A model generated the notes under the pieces. It worked only from the letters and a program-made list of their open reading frames with translations. It was not told where the DNA came from and searched no databases. Positions 23,308-36,649 of a stretch of DNA of 64,000 nt are shown piece by piece (positions within the stretch are counted from its first letter, which is position 1; each line of letters opens with the position of its first letter). Position numbers and translations under genes: made by a program. The DNA is from Megascapheus bottae (taxonomy: Eukaryota; Chordata; Mammalia; Rodentia; Geomyidae): NCBI GenBank assembly GCA_024803745.1, contig JANJXV010000029.1:22930001-22994000 (forward strand), given 5' to 3'.

Positions 23308-23515
23308 CTAGACAATGGCTTCTGCCTATAATTCTAGCTAAGTAGGAGTCAGAGGTCAGTGGATCTGATTTAAAGCCATCCCAACCAGAAAAGTTTGTGA
23401 GATGTGTAACACCATTTAATACCAAATAGCCAAAAGTGAATCTGAGGTCAAAGTGACAGAACTCTAGCCTTGGGTGAAAAAGCTATGAAAGAGGTAAAAT
23501 CCTGAGTTCAAGGGA
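23308..23515 (+). repeat. B1-ID fusion SINE
   Basis: GGCTTCTGCCTATAATTCTAGCT is the B1-like head, and CAAAGTGACAGAACTCTAGCC with GAGTTCAAGG is the ID-like tail. The second copy follows without a gap. Confidence 0.75.
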
Positions 23516-23708
23516 GTGCTAGGGATATGACTGAGTGGTAGAGTACATACTTAGCCTTCATGAAGCACACAAAAAAAAGAAGTAAAAAGAAACCCATAAG
23601 GGATACTGTGGCTCAAACGGGTAGAGTGCTAACGTTGAGCAAATGGAAGCTCAAGGACAGTGCTCAAACCCTGAGCTCAAGGGCCAGGGCTGGCAAAAAC
23701 AAATAAAC
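23516..23708 (+). repeat. Dimeric ID-type SINE, diverged
   Basis: The first ID-like unit is GACTGAGTGGTAGAGTACATAC. After an A-rich linker comes ACTGTGGCTCAAACGGGTAGAG, and the copy ends CTGGCAAAAACAAATAAAC. It lies immediately 3' of another SINE. Confidence 0.75.
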
Positions 23709-23709
23709 A

Positions 23710-24543
23710 AATAAGTAAATAAATAAATATGTTTTCTTAACTTCCCATAGTCTAGAATCTACCCCTGATTCTTCTGGAGTATCATTGGATAAGTGAATCA
23801 GCCATCACTTAATGATGATAGTATCATCTCTTAGAGTTGTCAGCTCTTTCAGTTGGTTTTGAGGATATCTACTTATACTATAGGGAGTCTGATGGACCAA
23901 TTTTTCTATTTGAACTTTACTTACATTATACATACATACAATTTTTATTTCTTCCCCATTATCATTTTATATCTTCATGTCCCTTTTTTTTCAGTTAAAG
24001 AAAATATGGCATTACTAAAATCCATATGTTTTACAAATTGATATACTGTGGTAAATGGAGAATGTGTCTTTAGGATGGTTTTTGTTTCATTTAAACCAAA
24101 AGAAATATAACCAATGAAATCTTTATCATTTTCAAGTTTTTAGAGCTGAGAGCTATCTACATATGAACTCATTTGATATTATATTTGTGTTCTGCATCTA
24201 TGTGAAACATTACAAATGTCACAACTTTAGGATATTAACCAAGTAAAATAATAAAATATACAGATAAATTACTGCAGTTTGCAGCAATGCATGGATTAAC
24301 GAAATGAATGTTAATTCTCTTATAGCAAAAAATGAATTTTCATTTTTAAAAACTGAAAAGAATTTGCCACTTGAGAACATAAATTTTAAAAAAATCAACT
24401 ACTGAAACTTCAGTGTGAGTATTTGTTCTTAACAAATAATGAACTAGTTCTTAATGATAAGAATAATAACGATTCCATTTCCAATGCAAAGAAAACAGTT
24501 AAGCTAGAAGATAGGTTCATCAAATGGCTTCTTATGGAAAGAA
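23710..24543. other. AT-rich intergenic DNA
   Basis: About 830 bases with no recognised feature. Confidence 0.5.
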
Positions 24544-24757
24544 GAATCCATAGGTTTTTTTTGCCAGTCCTGGGATTCAGCTCAGGGTCTGAGCACTGTC
24601 CTTGGACTTTCTCAAGGCTAGAGCTCTACCATATGAGCCTCAGCATCACTTCCAGCTTTTTTTTTCTATGTATGTGGTACTGAGGAATCAAACCCAGGTC
24701 TTCGTGCATGCTAGTCAAGCAGTCTACCACTAGGCCAAACTCCTGGCTGAATCCATA
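24544..24757 (-). repeat. Dimeric ID-type SINE, antisense, with TSD
   Basis: Both antisense units are complete, from TTTTTTGCCAGTCCTGG to CTAGGCCAAACTCCTGGC. GAATCCATA at 24544-24552 recurs at 24749-24757 as target duplication. Confidence 0.93.
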
Positions 24758-24815
24758 AATTTTTAAGGAAGAAAATTCAAGGGTAAAAAAATGAATGTAA
24801 TCTATAACAAAGTTG

Positions 24816-27195
<2,380 letters not shown>

Positions 27196-27450
27196 TTATA
27201 TATTCTTTTTTTTGGGGGGGGCGCATAGAGGTTGAACTTGGCCTGGGCGCAGTCCCTGAGCTCTTCAGATCAAGACTACCACCCTATCATTGAGCCAAGC
27301 CCCATTCCCATTTTCTAGAGATTAACTGGAGATAAGAGTCTCAAGTCCTTTTGTGCCCAGGCTGGCTTTGAACCTTGATTCTCAGATCACAGACTCCTGA
27401 GTACAGTATTACAGGCGTGAGCCACGACACCTAGCTTATATATTCTTTTT
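27196..27450 (-). repeat. B1-ID fusion SINE, antisense, with 15-bp TSD
   Basis: The antisense ID-like block (CCTGGGCGCAGTCCCTGAGC) and B1-like block (TATTACAGGCGTGAGCCACG) are in order. TTATATATTCTTTTT at 27196-27210 is repeated exactly at 27436-27450. The retained CG dinucleotides and exact duplication suggest a younger copy. Confidence 0.93.
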
Positions 27451-27582
27451 GATGATAATACTCAGCTTATGAAAGATAACTAGTAAGAAAATATTGAGAA
27501 AGCAATCTAAGCACTTTCCTACATTTTATTATATATGTGATGAAGTTCAGTGCAGAATAAATCATATTTGATTAATTAATAG

Positions 27583-27787
27583 TAGTCCTGAGACTTGAAC
27601 TGAGGGCCTAGGCACTGTCCCTTTAGCTTTTTCACTCAAGACTGATGCTCTTCCACATGATCACTTTCACTTCTAGCCTTTTGATGGTGAATTGGTTCTA
27701 ATAGTCTCATGGTATTTCCTGACCAACTGACTAAAATCTCAGCCTTTTGAGTAGCTAAGATTACAGGTGTGGATCATTGGTGCCTAA
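27583..27787 (-). repeat. B1-ID fusion SINE, antisense
   Basis: GAACTGAGGGCCTAGGCACTGTCCC and ACAGGTGTGGATCATTGGTGCC mark the two parts. It abuts a sense copy at 27788, giving a tail-out inverted pair. Confidence 0.8.
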
Positions 27788-27983
27788 AACCAGCTCAGAA
27801 GGCTGTGATTAAAGGATTTTGGTTGGAAGCAAATCCAGGAAGGAAAATCATTACTCATCTCCAATTAACCAACAAAAATGTAGAAGTGGAGCTATGGCTA
27901 AATTGATAGAGTGTTGTACTTGAGAGGAAAAGTTAAAATATAGTGTCCAAACTCTGAGTTCAAGTAATAGTACTGGCATGCAT
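27788..27983 (+). repeat. B1-ID fusion SINE
   Basis: CAGAAGGCTGTGATTAAAGG is a truncated B1-like part, followed by the CCAATTAACCAACAAAAA linker and an ID-like tail ending AGTACTGGCATG. Confidence 0.8.
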
Positions 27984-27984
27984 A

Positions 27985-28040
<56 letters not shown>
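27984..28040. repeat. (CA)n microsatellite
   Basis: A CA run of about 55 bases with two TA interruptions, continuing the SINE tail. Confidence 0.96.
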
Positions 28041-28044
<4 letters not shown>

Positions 28045-28159
28045 AGATAACACATTCGGAAAAGAATACAATATTTCTACTTAGCAGATTTAATGAGATA
28101 TGAGATATTCGTAGTTAGTATCCAGAACAAAACCAGTGCCCGTTATTTTATTTGCTTCT

Positions 28160-28413
28160 TGATTTTTGTTCTTTTTGTCCCCCTCACTACCACCCCTGCC
28201 CTGTAATGGGGCTTAAACTCAGTGTCCCATGCTATTTAGAGGGGTTCTTTTTCATTCCTGGTTGGTGCTCTACTCTTTTGTCTTCTGGCTGTTTTGTTGG
28301 TTATTTGGAAATAAAAGTCTTAAAAGACTTTTCAGACAAGGCTTATTTTGAACTCCAATGTTCAGATCTCAGCCTTAAAAGTGGTTAGGTCTATAGACAT
28401 TGACTCTCACTTG
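28160..28413 (-). repeat. B1-ID fusion SINE, antisense, diverged
   Basis: Antisense order is kept (GGGCTTAAACTCAGTGTCCC, then TATTTTGAACTCCAATGTTCAGATCTCAGCC). The copy is old. Confidence 0.68.
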
Positions 28414-28764
28414 GTTATTAAAAAGGAAAACTTTATGTATTTTGAAGCCTAGTAATTATTTTTATTAGCCCTAAATTCATGTAGCATGTGACAATATTTG
28501 CCAAATGCATAACAATACATATCAACTGCATTAAAGTACTTACTTTGACGCAAAAGCTGTTGCTACTGTATAAAACTTGTCAAATACAAATTTACAGAAG
28601 TTAAATCAATTCTCTCAAATTGCCTAATCTTGATTTGTCAGTTTCAAAGTAATAAATGCTTTGTATTTAATGAGCATACCTTGACCAAGACATTTAAAGT
28701 AAATCTCATAAATGCAGAAAAGTCTAAACAAGTAAGTCAGTCTAATTTCTATGTTAACACTGTG
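28414..28764. other. Unassigned intergenic DNA
   Basis: About 350 bases with no recognised feature. Confidence 0.5.
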
Positions 28765-28949
28765 CTGGGAGGAGCCTAGTGGTAGAGTGCTTGCCTAGCA
28801 TGCACGAAGATCCGGGTTCGATTCCTTGGTACCACATACATAGAAAAAAGCCGGAAGTGGTGCTGAGGTTCAAGTGGTAGAGCTCTAGCTTTGAGAAAGT
28901 CTAAGGGCAGTGCTCAGTCGCTGAACTCAAGCGCAGTACTGGCAAAAAT
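28765..28949 (+). repeat. Dimeric ID-type SINE
   Basis: Both units are present with the TACCACATACATAGAAAAAAGC linker. The B box GGGTTCGATTCC at 28815-28826 matches the tRNA consensus, so internal pol III promoter elements look preserved. Confidence 0.95.
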
Positions 28950-28999
28950 AGCAATTAGTTGTACAAGGGGATTATTTGAATATATCCATTCTCATAAAA

Positions 29000-29560
29000 C
29001 TATTTTTAAATTATTATTGTAAAGGTGATGTTCAAAGGGGTTACAGTTACAGTTAGGTAATGAGTACATTTCTTATTGAACAGTGTCACCCCTTCCCTCA
29101 TTCTATCCATTTTCTCCCTCCCAACCTCTCCCCCTCTACAATTCATTTCCAACATAGTGTTTAGTGGCCATCACAACTGAATTGGTTCACTCTTTGTGCC
29201 ACCGTTTCTGTACTTCCCCTTCCTCTTCTCAAATCAGACAGACATATGCAAGACAGAGGTTACAGAAATCAAAAGTGGTGACAGAAGGAAATAAACCAAA
29301 GAAAAAGAGGAATTAAAAAAGGACCACTAATAGTACAATAAAATAATCCTCTTGTTTTCATTTCTTGGTTTTCAGTTCAGTAAGCATGTGCACATATTTA
29401 TTGAATCCACTGTAGTCACTCTCCCTCCTCTTCTTTTGCCCTACCTAGTTTAATAAGCTTCATAGCTCTATTTTCATGCCTGTATTTAGGAACATATTTA
29501 CTCTCCTTCACCCTCTCTGGTCCTCAGGATCCTTCCTACTAATACTGTCTTCTCTCCAAA
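29000..29560 (-). mobile_element. Antisense L1 3' end, older subfamily
   Basis: TTATTGTAAAGGTGATGTTCAAAGGGG and the AGGTAATGAGTACATTTC block recur at 48.3 kb and 55.1 kb, so these are copies of one older L1 3' UTR type. The stretch after about 29400 is less certain. Confidence 0.75.
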
Positions 29561-29565
29561 AAAAA

Positions 29566-29655
29566 GGGTATCAATATTTGTGAAGTAATGTACCTTCTAT
29601 CTGGTGAATATAATGTAACCCTTCTATTAATTACAATAGAAAGATATGAAAAAAG
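29566..29655 (+). mobile_element. L1 3' end stub, sense
   Basis: About 90 bases of the younger L1 3' terminus (GGGTATCAATATTTGTGAAGTAATG to ATTACAATAGAAAG). It lies between two antisense L1 pieces and probably inserted into one of them. Confidence 0.85.
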
Positions 29656-29699
29656 TGTTTCAACTTATGAGTATTCAACTTTGTATAACTCATATTGAG

Positions 29700-30054
29700 T
29701 ATCTGAATGGATTTCAGGATTGTATCATGCTTGTACTAAACTTCAGTCAAGATTATCTAACATGTTTATATGGATATATTTGGGGGCCAGCAACCACATA
29801 TGAGAAAAAAACATGACCTTTGTCCTACTAAACTTGGATTGCTTTGCTTAATATGATGTTTTTTAGACCATTTTTTCTGCAAATGGCATAATTTCATAAT
29901 TCTTTATGGATAAACAATATTAATTGTACAAAAATAGGACATTTTCTTGATTTTCATCAGTTGTTTGGCATCCTGGCTGTTTCGACAACTTGGCTAATGT
30001 GAGGAAACCTGCAATGAATGTGAATGTGCAAGTGCCTCTGTCATATCCAAACGT
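29700..30054 (-). mobile_element. Old antisense L1 3' UTR/ORF2 end
   Basis: TTGCTTTGCTTAATATGATG and TTTCATAATTCTTTATGGATAAAC are degenerate antisense blocks of the L1 ORF2 end and 3' UTR. Confidence 0.6.
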
Positions 30055-30322
30055 ATGCCAGATACCAGTGGTACATGTCTGTAATTCTTGCTACTCACGA
30101 GGCTGAGACAGGAGGATTATGATTCAAAGCAGACCAGTAGGAAAGTCTATATGATTCTTTTTTCTTTTTTTATTGTAATTAATAAAAGGGTTACATGATA
30201 TTTGCCAGATAGAAGGTGCATTAATTCACATTCTATATGATTCTTATCTCCAATCAGGCATCAAAAGTCTGGAAGTAGAGTTGTGCTTAAATGCTAGAGT
30301 GGTGGCCTCCAGACTTACATTC
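30055..30322 (+). repeat. B1-ID fusion SINE split by an L1 stub
   Basis: The B1-like head (TGTCTGTAATTCTTGCTACTCACGAGGCTGAG) lies before 30146. The linker and ID-like tail resume after 30245. The break is the 72-bp L1 insertion described next. Confidence 0.88.
30146..30245 (-). mobile_element. Minimal antisense L1 insertion with 14-bp TSD
   Basis: Only about 70 bases of L1 3' end in antisense orientation (30160-30231) lie between exact copies of TCTATATGATTCTT at 30146-30159 and 30232-30245. The element copied little more than the last bases of the L1 3' UTR. Confidence 0.93.
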
Positions 30323-30324
30323 CT

Positions 30325-31075
30325 TCAGATATATGCTATAAGTCTGTAAGTAGAACTGCAGAATCATAGGTTAGATCTACTTTTAATTTTAAAAGAAGCT
30401 CAAATTTTGAGCTTCGGAGTAGTTGTACTGTATCAACAGTGCATAAAGGTTCACTTTTTGCCCCATCTTCACCAGCTTTTGTTATTGGTGGTGGTGATGA
30501 TGAGCATTCTGATTGTAGTGGTATGGAATCTCACTATCATTTTGACCTGTCTTTCTTTTAGAGCTAAGTACATTGAGTATTTTTTCTTTATTTATTAAGC
30601 ATTTGTACTTTATTCAAGTGTTGCTCAGGCCATTTACCTATTTGCTATTTATTATTGAGTTATTGACACTTTGAGATTTAAGGTTTTTGAGCTCCCTGCA
30701 TATCAGTATTACTAATTGATTGCCAGATAGAAAGCAAACAAAGATTTTCTTCAATTCTGAAAGTTCTCTTTTCAATGTAGTAGCTACATTCTTTACTGTG
30801 AAGATTTTCTGGCTTAATGTAATCCCATTTATCAATCTGTGGTACTATTTGGTGAGCAATTGGAATTCTATTCAGGAAGTTCCTTCTTTCTGCCAAAAAG
30901 CTGGAATGTTTTTCCTTTTGTTCCTGTGGTATATTTAAAGTTTCTTATGATAAGATCTTTAGTAAATTTTGAATTGAATTCAGTCAGCGATATGGATCTC
31001 ATTTCAGTTTGAACCAATGGACTTCTTGAGCCATATTTCCAAAATTTAAGTTCTATATTCTTAATAAATGGTATG
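30325..31075 (-). mobile_element. Old antisense L1 ORF2 3' region and 3' UTR
   Basis: Blocks such as CACCAGCTTTTGTTATTG, AATCCCATTTATCAATCTG and GAACCAATGGACTTCTTGAGCC read as degenerate antisense L1 of an older subfamily. The frames at 30638-30938 on both strands are shadows of this. Confidence 0.65.
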
Positions 31076-31476
31076 TGTGGAGGGGTTAATGAAGACAGGA
31101 CTTGTGGAACTAAGCCAGTAGACTCTTAAACAATAAGAAATATAGAATAGACCTGGGTATATTTTCATATAAATTGATGGAGTACATAGCTATCATACTA
31201 TACTTCAAGTTTTCAGACAGGATAAGTAACAAGATGAATACAAATTTTCCAGAAAAAAAGGTGTTTTCCAAACAAATACTAGATAGTTACAAAAAGTTTG
31301 AGGAAAAGAGATTCTTTACTAAATGCATATTGTCCATATTAATCATGAGCTTTCATTCTTTAGAGACAGGCTTAGTGTCTGCTTTTTCCTATATATTTAA
31401 AGATCTGCATGAAGCCTTTGTGAGCTCAAGGAAGAGTCAGTTATAATTTAAAGCTCAAGCACAATGAGGAGGGGAA
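31076..31476. other. Unassigned intergenic DNA
   Basis: About 400 bases. A 90-codon plus-strand frame (31174-31446) exists but has no recognised domain or signal. Confidence 0.5.
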
Positions 31477-31482
31477 AACCAT

Positions 31483-31848
31483 TGTTGGGGTCCTTCTCAG
31501 ATGTCTACGAGGTGGGTAAGATGGCGACGGAGCCCACAAATAATCCCCGGAACACAGACTCTGGAGACCAGACTCTCGGTGTGCAGATCTAACTTTATTT
31601 TAGAAAACACACTCACTAAATACAGATCAAGTGGTGGCTGCCATGTCAGCAGATAGGAACTTCCCTGAATGCGACTGTCAGCGACTGTCCTGAGAAACAC
31701 CTCACTTGCCTGGAGTATCCAGGAACTCCTGCTCCAGGCAGGAGGGGCAAGGCACCCTCTAGCTCCTGACTGCTTGCGTCACTGAGTGTGTACATGCTGA
31801 AGCACAGGTGGCAAGCAGTGGGGCTCCTACACCACTAGCTAGGAGTTC
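31483..31848 (-). repeat. 3' LTR of the minus-strand ERV
   Basis: On the minus strand it follows a polypurine tract (AAGGAAAAGGGGG, about 31849-31861), has AATAAA near 31603 and ends ...CCCCAACA at 31483. Its U3 start and its R-U5 part align by eye with the LTRs at 59.1 and 61.9 kb; the middle is more diverged. The exact 5' boundary is uncertain by a few bases. Confidence 0.85.
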
Positions 31849-32829
31849 CCCCTTTTCCTTATTTATGGACACTCATAACGGAATGTAGGATGGGGCCTAA
31901 ACGGTGTGCAAAGACATTATCTAGATGGCATCCAGGCAAGCCTGGATAAACTCAAACAATTTAGCTAAAGGAAACATGGGTCCTGCTACTGTGGGAATGA
32001 GCTTGGTGGGCCAAAGAGGACTGGGGCTAGGTGGGTTTCAGATGGGACTAGGGTACATGGGTATCAAGCCTCCATGTCCTCCCCAGCATGCTTTGAGGGA
32101 AGACAATAGGGTTGCAGTTCCTCTGCTTGTATTATTCATAATCATATTATGGCTCCCTGCTTGGGAGTCAAGTTTATTACTCTGCGCCTCCACAGTTCCT
32201 GTTTCTTCTGGTTCCCATGCCAGGGTAGACCTAGGAAGAGGTAGCTTTGAGGAGAGTGTGGAAGCATCTGTGGCATCCATATCTGGCAGAGCAGTCATCC
32301 AGGGCACTTTTTATGGATAGGTCAGTGTCCTGGGCCAAACTGGTAAGGTTGCAAAGGTGGAGGCAGGATTCAGGTCAGTTGACTGCAGCTAGCGGTGTTG
32401 CTGAGAGGCCATTTGGTGGTGGCAGGAACTTGTAGATTGCCTGCTCCTGAAAATTGAGAGTTAACAGTTATGCAAAGACAGGGATCATGTGCTGTCTGAG
32501 AGGGCGGAAAGGTTCGGGGCCTATCCCAAAGGTGGCCTTTACTTTATGGCACAAACCATAGCCACGCCTTCCGATAGGGCGGCAGTCGCCATAACAGCCA
32601 TGTGCAGTACCAAGACTAGGAGGTGAGCACTGGGCCATGCGTTAGGCCTCCTTTTACAGCATAGGTTTCCATTTCCCTGGTGTGATGTGCTCCACATCTC
32701 CCCCTTATTTATTTCATTAACAGGTGCTTGCCTTACTCCAGGGTGTGCCTGTCTTAGGTTTTCCCCTCTGGAGATCTTACGCGTCATTGACTACCACTCT
32801 TGCTCTTCAGGCAATTCACCTGTAGGATT

Positions 32830-33090
32830 GGTAGATCTAAATGGAGATTTTAAGTAGGGGAGATGGCCAATGTCCACAAAGGAAACCCTTCTATTTTCTG
32901 GTCTACACCTGTACATCCTGGTGAGGGCCAGGGCCAACCCCATAGGGTTCCCAGTCCGCATCTCATAATAATGGCACACATGAGTCAAACCCTTGCCCCA
33001 TTGTTAACAGAGGGAACGACTTCTGCCAGGTGTTCGGCCAAGGGGAAGGGAGGTTGGGCGAGGTAACATGGTGCCCCAATGCTTATAAGC
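32830..33090 (-). pseudogene. ERV pol end/env junction relic
   Basis: The minus-strand sequence from about 33080 to 32830 parallels the plus-strand ERV at 60530-61090, including CCTCACCAGGATGTACAGGTG, but lacks most of the integrase C-terminal codons, so it carries an internal deletion relative to its relative. No function can remain. Confidence 0.6.
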
Positions 33091-33667
33091 AGGGAAAATC
33101 CTTTAGACTCGAAATTTAAAAGTTCAATGTAAATAAAGCATCAACAACCTTATCTTGATGCCTCATGCCTTAGGTACCTGTATCCCCCCATTTTTATTTG
33201 TTTTTTAAGGGGGCCTCTGACCAAGAGTAGGTAGCAAGAGTCCCAGGAGTGGAATCTGGGCAACAATCCATCTTCTGTAACTTCTTCAAGCTGACTCAGG
33301 GGCATTGTCTCTATACTTAGCCATGGACCCTAAAAGCTTAGCCTACTTTACAGATTGATAGGCACACAGCCTCAGGTTCACAAGCTTTTCCCTGAATTTG
33401 TGGCTGGTGTCAACCCAAAATCTGCTCAGTTTAGGCTTTGAGCAAAATTATGATTGTAAACTACCCATTCATTTTGACAACCTTAAGTTCAGACTACCCA
33501 CTATTATACTGACAAGTTCCTGCCCAGTAGGCACAGGTATTAGTAAGGCATGCTTACAAACTATTTTATGACATCCTGGCTCTGATAATTTTGGATGGCC
33601 AAGCACCAGTGACTCTAGGATCTGGCACCATCTCTCACACAGGGATAAATGTCCCATTGACATTTCA

Positions 33668-33862
33668 CTTGGTTGCTTGTTGGACTTGAACTCAGGGCCT
33701 GGGAACTGTCCCTCAGCTCTCCAGCTCAAGGCTAGCGCTCTGCCACTTTGAACTCCAAAGCAACTCTGCCTCACCAGCATTCTGCTGGCAGATTAGAGAT
33801 CACTGTCTCACGAGGACTTTGCTCTGCCCAGACTGGCTCAGAACTGCAGTTTTTAGATCAAG
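33668..33862 (-). repeat. B1-ID fusion SINE inside the ERV
   Basis: The antisense ID-like GAACTCAGGGCCTGGGAACTGTCCC block is followed by an antisense B1-like block (CAGACTGGCTCAGAACTGCAG). It is absent at the corresponding place in the ERV at 60.1 kb. Confidence 0.75.
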
Positions 33863-34420
33863 GAATCCTATAAAGGACACTTTACTCCAATTAAAGCAAC
33901 AAGGTGGTCAACACAGAAGTCGTCTCTAAGCATGATCTTACCTGGAACTTGGTAAGGGCCAAATTTACATCTGATTAAGGATCAACTGTCCTTTTCTGTG
34001 GGCCCTCTGGAAACTGTTACAAACAAACTTACAAGGGATAACTGCTGGAGACTGTTACAAAGAAACTTACAAGATTGAACTGAAATAGCAATTAAACAAT
34101 CATTTTGTTAGCCCTAATTTTCCTTTTTACTCTTTTAGGAAACAAACATTTCGGATGACCTCACTTCCAAATTTTGTCCAGAAACCCAGCTCTAACTTTC
34201 TTTAAGACATTTAATACTTAACACTTTATTTAAACATTTCTCTTAAAACCTTTTTTCCCAATTTAATACATTTTAGGGGACAAGTTTAAGAAATACTAAT
34301 CACATCACCCACTTTACCATCAGATTTGCAGTGTCAGTCTGCAAAGGAGAGGCTGGATGAAGCCCTGTCCTTTCTAAAAAACAGATAGGAAAGGTTTTTC
34401 AAACTGATAAATTTGCATTT

Positions 34421-34644
34421 AAATTTCTGATACTTGGGCCGGGAGTTTGGCCTAGTGGTTAAAGTGCTTGCCTAGCATGTATGAAGACCTGGGTTCGATT
34501 CCTTGGTACCACATACATAGAAAAAAGCTGGAAGTGGTGCTGAGGCTCAAGTGGTAGAGCTCTAGCCTTGAGAAAGTCCAAGGACAGTGCTCAGGCCCTG
34601 AGCTCAAGCCCAGGACTGGCAAAAAAAAAAAAATTCTAATACTT
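34421..34644 (+). repeat. Dimeric ID-type SINE inside the ERV, with TSD
   Basis: A complete copy (34437-34633) with clean B box GGGTTCGATTCC at 34491-34502. AAATTTCTGATACTT (34421-34435) and AAATTCTAATACTT (34631-34644) are the diverged duplications. It inserted after the ERV. Confidence 0.93.
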
Positions 34645-35044
34645 ATCTCCAAATTCAAGCTCAAGGAAATAAATTCCAAATTCCTGATGACTTTTTGCTA
34701 AACAGAATACAATGTTTACAATGTAAACAGCTCTATGCATTACAATACTGGATTTTAAAGTAGTTCCTTTTTAAAATAATACAATAATCCCTCGAGGCAT
34801 TTGAATTTGCTTGGAGTTTAGACTTAGATTTAACATTTAACCAACTATCCCTTTTGTGTATGTTAGTTTCAAGTATAAACTTGTAAACTTGTATATACAT
34901 GCCCTGTTATCAACAAGAACCCTAGAAGGGGATCAAGGCATCCCTTGACCATCCATGCCTTAGAGAGCTTGCTGCATCCAGCTTTTCCTCTCCGTTTAGG
35001 CCCACCGTGCACTTTCTAGGAAAAAAATACAGACATACAGACTT

Positions 35045-35227
35045 CTACTTACCTCCAGAGGCCTTTGCCTTTAACCTTGACATCTTCTCCGAAAAGGGTT
35101 GTAATAGGAGGGGCAGTAAAGGTAGACCACTGCTTATAGAATAAAACCAATCCTTTACCTCAATAGCATAAATATACAAATTATTAGGAACTGATAAAAG
35201 ACTCGGGAGCCTGGCCCCCATGGGCAT
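35045..35227 (-). pseudogene. Possible reverse-transcriptase palm relic of the ERV
   Basis: A 60-codon minus-strand frame includes IEVKDWFYSI, which resembles the motif A region of retroviral reverse transcriptase. Glu stands where the catalytic Asp would be expected. Position between leader and integrase relic fits pol order. The similarity is short and may be chance. Confidence 0.35.
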
Positions 35228-36208
35228 ATTTACTGCGGGGAGATCATGAAGAAACTGTATTTGAAACCTGTATTTGCCTGATCCTTATGATAACAAAAAT
35301 GGGGAATACTGAAGCTGTTCCTGTATTAATTTTAGTAGTTCCAATTGTTTTTCCTGCCAAAAGGCCACTGCTCCACCCATACAGGGTCATGAGATTTCCA
35401 AGTTAACTGAAGGAGGAAATGGAAATCATGGGAGACTGTGGCCCCTAGAATTGGGGGAGCAGTTTTATGCCAATTTTCTCATAGATAATGCAGTCACCAT
35501 AATGCCGCAACATCCATATTTTGTAAAATATTTCTCCCAAGTGATTATTGGGCAGGTCCTCTAAGACCAGTGGCTGAATGGCTCTTGCCAGGGCAGAAGA
35601 TGTGCCCTTGTGAAGATGCTGCTAGGCCGCCTAAACCCTGGAGCCGGGCCTGGGGTGGAGAGTCTAGGAGGTGGGAACTTCCTGCTTCCTAAGGCAAGTT
35701 CTTTTAGCTTCAGTATCTATTAAGGCCTGGGAGGAGATCTGAATTCCATGCGAGGCATTGGTGTTGCCCCTGACCTCAGCTTTATCATAAAAGGCAGATT
35801 TTTATCATAAAAAGCATATCCCCAAAAGTAAACTGCCTCCCGATATTGAAGTGGTTCTAAGCTGTGTGGTTCTCAGATCCACCGGGGCGGACTGATGTCT
35901 GAGGGTAAAGGAAACCTGGGGAGTAGCAATTACCAGGAATACTTCCAGAAGGCCATGTTGATGGTTCAACTTGGCCTCAAGTAAAGGAAGCATGGGAGAG
36001 AATTACTGAGGAAAGGCTCCCCACCCCAAGGGATTCCTGAGGAGGCCTAAGGGCATAAGGGAACCTCCATGGGGGACCCGCCAGGACATGGAGGAGGTCT
36101 GCTTTCATTTTTGAGCTTGAGATCAGAGATGTATAAATTTGCTGGCCCATGCCTATATTTACGGGGAGAGGGGTAGCAAGAGTTGGTGGTTGGTCCCTTA
36201 TCTACATG

Positions 36209-36273
36209 TGTACGTACTGAAGCACAGGTGGCAAGCAGCAGGGCTCCCACACCACTAGCTAGGAATCCCCACA
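36209..36273 (-). repeat. Truncated 5' LTR of the minus-strand ERV
   Basis: On the minus strand it starts TGTGGGGATTCCTAGCTAG at 36273 and follows the U3 start of the 3' LTR for about 65 bases. At about 36209 it jumps into leader sequence equivalent to 59653 of the other ERV. The rest of U3, R, U5 and the primer-binding site are missing. Confidence 0.82.
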
Positions 36274-36279
36274 AACTAT

Positions 36280-36649
36280 AATTAAGAAAATCACTTTAAA
36301 TCACTGTAGAACCTGCTCCTAATGAGTGCATGACTTTTCAATTTCCAACCTGGGTTCTGGTATTCTTGCAGAAGAGAGGCCAGTGATATCAGGCCAACCT
36401 ACACCTGAAGGAAACTGCTAAATCAATATGCTTGTTTTAACAGCATTTGCAGTGAATTGCACAATGGACAAGTTACTAAGGAAAAGTATAAAGATTCATT
36501 TTGGTTTGAGCATACATAAACTCAGAAGATTTAGGATTATTATCTTCTGTTTCAGACCAGAATGAAACATTTTACAAAATGGAGTTTTCATAATATAGCT
36601 CAAAAGAAAATGTTTTCTTTTGAGTTAATCTGATATTTTCTCATTTTTT
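36280..36649. other. Unassigned DNA with a perfect hairpin
   Basis: No gene or repeat is recognised. CTCAAAAGAAAA at 36599-36610 and its exact reverse complement at 36613-36624 form a 12-bp stem with a 2-base spacer. Confidence 0.6.

Larger units (their letters stand above)
31477..36279 (-). mobile_element. Endogenous retrovirus, class II-like, minus strand
   Basis: A TG...CA-bounded element (31483-36273) is flanked by six-base near-duplicates, AACCAT at 31477-31482 and AACTAT at 36274-36279. Six-base duplications are usual for class II (betaretrovirus-like) ERVs. The left end is a whole 3' LTR; the right end keeps only the first ~65 bases of the 5' LTR. The interior shares long blocks with the plus-strand ERV at 59.1-62.2 kb but has about 1.5 kb (34.7-36.0 kb) that the other lacks. 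Pol is represented by relics only; no open gag, pol or env frame remains. Two SINEs have inserted. The 131-aa plus-strand frame at 31925 is antisense noise. Confidence 0.88.

Noticed and set aside
31925..32320. 131-codon plus-strand frame
   Set aside because: It runs antisense through the minus-strand ERV and matches no known protein pattern.
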